Source: Luteococcus sp038433135
GTDB taxonomy: Bacteria > Actinomycetota > Actinomycetes > Propionibacteriales > Propionibacteriaceae
NCBI RefSeq assembly: GCF_038433135.1
Contig: NZ_JBCDMV010000002.1
Span: 1-64,000 of the forward strand
Reading direction: 5' to 3'
DNA length: 64,000 nucleotides
Shown here: positions 59,174 to 64,000 of the stretch, piece after piece
How the letters are laid out: each line of letters opens with the position of its first letter
Numbering within the stretch: position 1 is the first letter of the stretch
Translations under genes and position numbers: made by a program
Notes under the pieces: generated by a model
The model's database searches: none
Seen by the model: only the letters and a program-made list of their open reading frames with translations
What the model was told of the DNA's origin: nothing

Positions 59174-60222
59174 TGGTACCTCCCGTTGCCGACGAAGACC
59201 GACAGGGCGACGCCGATCATCGCGGTGCCCGCAATCCCTGCCATGGTGAACATTCGCGGCAGGTCGGCGGTGGTGACCACCGGGTCCGGCGGCAGGCCAT
59301 AGGCCTCTGGCTCATCCATCAGCAGGAAGACCGATCCGGTGCCGCCCACCCCGTCGTCGGGATTGGCGCCGTAGAGCCGGGCCTCGCCGTGGCCCTGCTC
59401 ATGCAGCACTCTCAGCCGTTCGCGGGCCAGCGCCACCATCTCGTCGTGGTTGCCGAACTTGATGCTGGTGGTGGGGCAGGTCTGCGCGCAGGCCGGGGTG
59501 AGGCCGTCGGTCAGCCGGTCGTAGCACAACGTGCACTTCTGCGCGATGCCGCCGTTGAGGACGGGCTGGCGGGTGGCGTCGCCCAGCTCGACGGTGCCGT
59601 TCTCCCGCTTCCCGATCACCCCGAAGGGGCAGGAGGCGACGCAGTAGCCGCAGCCATTGCACACGTCGGATTGCACGACGACGGTGCCGAACTCGCTGCG
59701 GAAGAGCGCGCCGGTGGGGCAGACGTCCAGGCAGCCGGCGTGCGTGCAGTGCTTGCACACGTCGGAGCTCATCAACCAACGCACCGCCTGGATGCCCTGC
59801 GGGGAGGCCTCGACGGGCTCGGCCATCGTGGTTGCGTCACCGCCCGTCGTGACTGGCTTCCCGGGCATCTGCGGCATTCCCAGCAGCACCGCGCCCGACT
59901 CCTTCGCGGCGATCTGCTGCTGTGGGGTCTGCTCGATGAAAGCGACGTGGCGCCAGGTGTTGGCGCCCAGATGGTTGGAGTTGTCATACGAGTCGCCGGA
60001 GAATTCCAGGCCGTGATCCTCCGGGCCGCGGGCCGGCACCCGGTTCCACTCCTTGCAGGCCACCTCACAGGCCTTGCAGCCGATGCAGATGGAGGTGTCG
60101 GTGAAGAAACCCTTGCGCCGGTGCTCGCCCTGCCAGTTGGCGTCCTTGATCGGGTCCGTGGCCGAGGCCAGCTGCTGGTCCCAGTAGTCGCTCAGCCGGT
60201 TCCACACGTCGAGTGCCTTCAC
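59170..60222 (-). CDS. fdnH: Formate dehydrogenase iron-sulfur subunit
   Basis: A 350-residue subunit with four [4Fe-4S] clusters: Cys groups in CIGCKACEVACKEW (about 46), CKHCTHAGCLDVCPTG (about 155), CNGCGYCVASCPFG (about 187) and CTLCYDRL with CAQTCPT. A C-terminal helix (MAGIAGTAMIGVALSVFVG) anchors it. It relays electrons from FdnG to the NrfD subunit. GTG 60222 overlaps fdnG. Oddity: the linker TTGGDATTMAEPVEASPQG (about residues 125-143), between two cluster regions, is encoded by a family 3 repeat. Confidence 0.93.
   Translation of the reverse strand: MKALDVWNRLSDYWDQQLASATDPIKDANWQGEHRRKGFFTDTSICIGCKACEVACKEWNRVPARGPEDHGLEFSGDSYDNSNHLGANTWRHVAFIEQTPQQQIAAKESGAVLLGMPQMPGKPVTTGGDATTMAEPVEASPQGIQAVRWLMSSDVCKHCTHAGCLDVCPTGALFRSEFGTVVVQSDVCNGCGYCVASCPFGVIGKRENGTVELGDATRQPVLNGGIAQKCTLCYDRLTDGLTPACAQTCPTTSIKFGNHDEMVALARERLRVLHEQGHGEARLYGANPDDGVGGTGSVFLLMDEPEAYGLPPDPVVTTADLPRMFTMAGIAGTAMIGVALSVFVGNGRYQ
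59807..59832. repeat. Family 3 repeat unit inside fdnH
   Basis: The 26-bp unit starting GCCTCGACGGGCTCGGCC matches intergenic 33046-33071 with one difference. On the coding strand it supplies the linker residues around ATTMAEPVEAS. Confidence 0.7.
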
Positions 60223-63200
60223 GCCCGGCCTCCCTGCTGCTGATGGTCGGGGTGGTGGGTGTGTTCCTGGGCCTCGGCGGCGCAGAACTCACACTCGTCG
60301 TCCAGACGCAGACCGGCGGGCAGCTCCAGCGACAGGTTGTCCACCGCGTCGCTCGACGTGTCCAGGGTCAGGCCAGCGCGTCGCTGGTAGTCGGCGACGA
60401 GTTCCAGGTTGGCCGCGCCCTGTGGCCGACGCCCGGGGCGGATGGCGCAGGAGGCCACCTTGCCCTCCTGGATCTGCACATTCGGATCCAGCGCAATGCC
60501 CAGCAGGTCGTTCACCGAGTCACCTTCGACGACGGCCCGCTCACCCTTGGCCCAGTGGTACGGCAGGCCAATCTGGTGCACCACCCGGCCGTTGATGGTC
60601 AGCGGCGTCACCCGTCGGGTCACCATCACCCGCACCTCGATCGCGGCGCGTGGGGAGATGATCGTCGCCCAGCCGCCGTGCTCCAGACCCTCCGCCTCAG
60701 CCAGCTCCGGCGAGATCTCACAGAAGAGTTCGGGCTGCAGTTCGGCCAGGTAGGGCAGGTAGCGGCTCATTCCGCCGGCCGTGTGGTGCTCGGTCAGCCG
60801 ATAGGTGGTGAAGACGTGCGGGTAGACCTCGGAGCCCGCGCCCGTCCCCGAGACCGCAAACAGGTTGTCCGCGCGACGGAAGATGCTGCGGGTCGGGCTG
60901 GACTGCACCGGGTACAGCGGGTTGACGACGGGTGACTCCTGCGCCTCGTAGTGGGTGGGCAGCGGCCCGTCCACCAGGCCCTTCGGCGCGTACAGCCAGG
61001 CCTTGCCGTCGGACTGCATGATGAAGGCGTCGGTGCCGTCCAGACCCGCGCCGCCGCCGGTACCGGGTTCGGCGCGGAAGCCGGGGGCCTTGGTGGCCGG
61101 GAAGTCCGGCACGTCATCGCCGACCCATTTCTGTTGGTCCTCGTCCCACCAGATGAGCTTCTTGCGCTCGCTCCACGGACGGCCGTCGGCATCGGCCGAG
61201 GCCCGGTTGTACAGCACCCGACGATTCGCCGGCCAGGCCCACGCCCACTCCAGATAGGGGGCGGGCTGCTGATCCTTCGGCACCTTGAGTGCTGCCCGGT
61301 TCACCCCGCCGGCAAAGATGCCGGAGTAGATCCAGCAGCCGCCCGCGGTGGAGCCGTCCGCCTTCATCTCGCCAAAACCGTTGAGCATCTCGCCGTCGTG
61401 CTCACCGCCGACGTGGCAGCCGTTGACCTCGCGCAGCACCGCCTCGGCATCCACCTCGCCGTGTTCGTCGGTGGGATAGTCCCAGGTGAGGTCCAGCAGC
61501 GGCCGGTCCCGGGGATCGGTGGAGTCGGCCAGCTTGGCGCGGATCCGCACGCCCAGTTCGTGGAAGAAGTCCAGGTCGCTCTGGGCCTCGCCGGGCGGGT
61601 TGGCGCCCTTCTCGCGCCACTGCACCAGCCGGTGGGTCTGGGTGAAGGTGCCGGCCTTCTCCGCATGCGAGGCGGCGGGCAGGAAGAAGACCTCGGTGGC
61701 GATGTCCTCGGTCTTCAACTCGCCGGTCTCGATCTCCGGGGAGTCCTGCCAGAAGGTGGCCGACTCGATCATCTGCAGATCCCGTACGACGAGCCACTTC
61801 AACTTGGCCATCGCCAGGCGCTGCATCCGGCCATGGGCGGAGGCGACGCCAGGATTCTGGCCCAGCAGGAAGTAGCCGTCCACCTTGCCGTCCAGCATCG
61901 CCATCACCGTCTGGTAGGTGCCGTGCGCGCCGGTCAGCTTGGGCAGGTAGTGGTAGGCCCAGTCGTTCTCCTTGGTGGCGTGCTCACCCCACCAGGCCTT
62001 CATCAGGTTGACCGTGTAGGTCTCGGCGTCGGCCCAGAATCCCTTCTGCTGCTTGGAAGCAATCGCGTCGACGTACTCGCGGAAGCTGTCGTGCTTGCCG
62101 GCCATTGGCATCGGCAGGTAGCCGGGCAGCAGGTTGTACAGCGTCGGGATGTCCGTCGAGCCCTGGATCGACGCGTGCCCGCGCAGCGCCATGATCCCCG
62201 AGCCGGGACGGCCCACATTGCCCATCAGCAGCTGCAGGATCGTCGACGTGCGGATCACCTGCGCGCCATTGGTGTGCTGCGTCCAGCCCACGGCGTAGCA
62301 GAAGGCGGTGGTGCGCTCCCGGCCCGAATTCTGGACGATGGCATCCGCCAGGTAGTCGAAGTCCGCCCGACTGATACCACAGGCCTGCTCCACCATCTCC
62401 GGGGTGTAGCGGGCATAGTGCCGCTTGAGGATGTTCAGCACGCAGTTGGGGTCCTGCAGGGTCGGATCGGTCTTGATCCGAGCGTGCTCCAGCGGCGCAC
62501 CGCCGGCACCCTGGGTCTCCGACTGGCCCGCCTTGGCTTCGGTCTGGCCGTCATGACCCTGGGGGGAGTCCACCGTGTCGCCACCCTCGGTGGCATAGGC
62601 CCAGCTCTTGGTGTCGTAGGCGTGTTTGGCCTCGTCGTAGCCGCTGAAGAGGCCATCGAGGTCCTCGGTGTCCTGGAAGTCGTCGCTGACCACGCTGGCG
62701 GCATTGGTGAAGGTGAGCACGTACTCCTTGAACCACAGGTCATTGCTCAGCACGTGGTTGATCAGGGCGCCCAGCAGCACGATGTCGGAGCCGATCCGCA
62801 GCGGGATGTGCCGGTCTGCCTGCGCCGAGGTGCGGGTGAAGCGCGGATCGACGTGGATGATCCGGGCGCCCTTCAGCTTGGCCTCGGTGACCCATTGGAA
62901 GGCAACCGGATGGCACTCGGCCATGTTGGAACCCTGGATGATGATGCAGTCAGAGTTGGCCAGATCCTGCGTGTACTGGGTGGCGCCGCCGCGCCCAAAG
63001 GAGGCTCCCAGACCGGGAACCGTGGCGGAGTGTCATATTCGGGCCTGGTTCTCGATCTGGATGGCGCCCGCCGCGGTGAAGAGCTTCTTGATCAGGTAGT
63101 TCTCTTCATTGTCCAGGGCCGCACCGCCCAGCGACGCGATGCCCATGGTGCGACGAAGATCCTTGTGGCCGGCCTCGTCCTGCTCCTGCCACCAGTCGTG

Positions 63201-63605
63201 CCGGGCCTGCAGGAAACGGTCGGCGATCATGTCGATGGCCGTGTCCCGGTCCAGATCCTCCCAGTCCGTGGCGTACGGGCGACGGTAGCGGACCTTGGTG
63301 ATCCGACGGGGAGAGCTCACCAGCTCCTTGGAGGCGGCCCCCTTGGGGCACAGCCGGCCGCGGTTGATCGGGGAATCGGGATCGCCCTCGATCTGGATGA
63401 TCTTGCCGTCCTTGGCAAAGATCTTCTGGCCGCAGCCCACGGCGCAGTAGGGGCAGACGCTGCGGGCGACGTGATCGGCCTGTGCAATCCGCGGCTCGAT
63501 GTTCACGGTCTTCTCGGAGACAACGGAGGGCCCGCGGCCCAGCACGTCCCCGGAGCCGAGCTGGCGCAGCACCGGCCAGTCGAGCAACTTCTTCGGGCTG
63601 ACCAT
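60219..63605 (-). CDS. fdnG: Formate dehydrogenase catalytic subunit, selenocysteine-containing
   Basis: An 1128-residue molybdopterin/tungstopterin enzyme oxidising formate to CO2. The N-terminal [4Fe-4S] cysteines are Cys51, Cys54, Cys58 and Cys86. Codon 191 is TGA (63035-63033), in the context NQARI-U-HSATVPGLGASFGRG, matching Sec in known formate dehydrogenases, and a SECIS-like hairpin follows, so the TGA is read as Sec. The C-terminal molybdopterin-binding part contains RVMVTRRVTPLTINGRVVHQ. No twin-arginine signal is present, so it probably acts on the cytoplasmic face. ATG 63605 follows AGGAGGT. Operon with fdnH and nrfD. Confidence 0.95.
62995..63035 (-). promoter_or_regulatory. Bacterial SECIS element in fdnG
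   Basis: On the minus strand the UGA codon is followed after 18 nt by apical loop GGTCT, flanked by stem GGTTCCC/GGGAGCC (one G-U pair). The loop sequence and 18-nt distance equal those of the E. coli fdhF SECIS recognised by SelB. Structure is inferred by reading, not folded computationally. Confidence 0.85.
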
Positions 63606-63635
63606 GGCACCTCCTGCAGCTGACGTGGTGCACTC

Positions 63636-63664
63636 AGCATAACCAGCACCTCCGACAGATTTCA
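63636..63664 (-). promoter_or_regulatory. Putative fdnG promoter
   Basis: On the minus strand, TATGCT (63641-63636) lies 31 nt before the fdnG ATG with TGAAAT 17 bp further upstream as a weak -35. A strong AGGAGGT lies between the -10 and the start codon. Confidence 0.45.
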
Positions 63665-63733
63665 CTACCCGGGAGATGAACAGCCTGCTCCCCGGCCTGT
63701 TGCCTGGCTCCCCGGACCGTGGCCTTGCTCCTC

Positions 63734-63758
63734 CCGGTGCGGGAATGCGCCGCACCGG
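63734..63758. terminator. Hairpin upstream of fdnG
   Basis: CCGGTGCGG and CCGCACCGG form a perfect 9-bp stem with a 7-nt loop. It lies between the gene entering from the right edge and the fdnG promoter and could end that upstream transcript. There is no T-run. Confidence 0.45.
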
Positions 63759-63893
63759 CCATGGCAGGGCAGCGGTTCGAGGAGGACAGCCGGAGTTTCG
63801 GAAGCGGCGCCGAGTGCTCCGAGACTGCGGGCCGGGTGGTGGATCCACCTTCCACGGGACTGGTTCCGGTTTGGCAGTCACGCCATGGCAAGG

Positions 63894-64000
63894 TCAGGGG
63901 GTGGGTGCAGGCCCGTCATCACCCGGGGCGTGCCCGACACGCAGCACCATCCCGCTCTTGGCGACACGGATCGGGCCCCGATAGGCCGAGGCCGCCTGGT
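63894..64000 (-). CDS. C-terminal end of a gene entering from the right edge (partial)
   Basis: A minus-strand open frame continues off the window and ends with AASAYRGPIRVAKSGMVLRV and GHAPGDDGPAPTP then stop at 63894-63896. Codon usage is GC-rich and the residue mix looks protein-like, but only 35 residues are visible and no family was recognised. Confidence 0.4.
   Translation of the reverse strand, partial: QAASAYRGPIRVAKSGMVLRVGHAPGDDGPAPTP

Noticed and set aside
63033..63881. fdnG 5' part as a separate 282-residue protein starting at 63881
   Set aside because: Its true start is ATG 63605 with AGGAGGT, and its TGA is the Sec codon; the two halves are one gene.
63676..63984. Plus-strand frame of 102 codons upstream of fdnG
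   Set aside because: No start signal, Gly/Arg/Pro-rich shadow composition, and it overlaps the hairpin and the partial minus-strand gene.

Overview
This is a high-GC window of about 64 kb with actinobacterial hallmarks: a WhiB-family regulator, GTP-type PEP carboxykinase, an LCP cell-wall ligase, DUF4921 and DUF2079 proteins, frequent GTG starts, ATGA/GTGA overlaps and many start codons placed 6-7 nt after a -10-like hexamer (leaderless genes). The mix of sugar PTS genes, PEPCK and a selenocysteine-dependent formate dehydrogenase fits Propionibacteriaceae, but that placement is inference. No phage, insertion sequence or CRISPR array was seen.

Layout. 50-3476: beta-glucoside unit (PTS permease, then 6-phospho-beta-glucosidase) behind a BglG/LicT-type antiterminator site and terminator. 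3715-14004: mixed housekeeping genes (DUF1905, DUF1697, PAP2-lipid kinase fusion, serS, a PQQ-like membrane protein, HAD phosphatase, WhiB-like regulator, DUF4921). 14267-18159: heterodimeric ABC exporter with complementary degenerate ATPase sites. 18339-24835: MFS/M20 pair, PoxB, a lipoprotein and a truncated paralogue of it. 25171-31355: sugar catabolic operon (isomerase, binding protein, ATPase, permease, kinase, DeoR regulator) whose base composition looks less GC-saturated than its neighbours. 31565-36326: argG with ARG boxes, LCP protein, quinone oxidoreductase. 36380-40139: two tRNA-Ser, a deletion scar that removed the 5' ends of divergent PTS EIIC and EIIB genes, an intact EIIA, pckG, tRNA-Arg. 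40559-44345: Lrp/AsnC regulator, a phosphohistidine dikinase shaped like rifampicin phosphotransferase, and a lipoprotein. 44420-52126: Na+/H+ antiporter, tocopherol-cyclase-like protein, GDPD, two-component system and DUF2079 protein. 52386-63605: complete selenium/formate module.

The selenium module is the best-integrated block. selC, selA, selB, a DUF6457 gene and fdhD lie on the minus strand, selD on the plus strand, followed by fdnG-fdnH-nrfD on the minus strand. fdnG is interrupted by an in-frame TGA at codon 191 in the exact context of the formate dehydrogenase selenocysteine, with a SECIS-like hairpin at the expected distance. All four sel genes needed for Sec synthesis and insertion are therefore within 11 kb of their client.

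Three families of dispersed inverted repeats run through the window. Family 1 is about 100 bp, with arms that co-vary between copies and a copy lying inside a coding region. Family 2 has two copies built on GCCACAAACC/GGTTTGTGGC. Family 3 is built on CCTCGACRGGCTC, and one copy is read through as a linker in fdnH. They look like REP/MITE-type elements with selection on structure.
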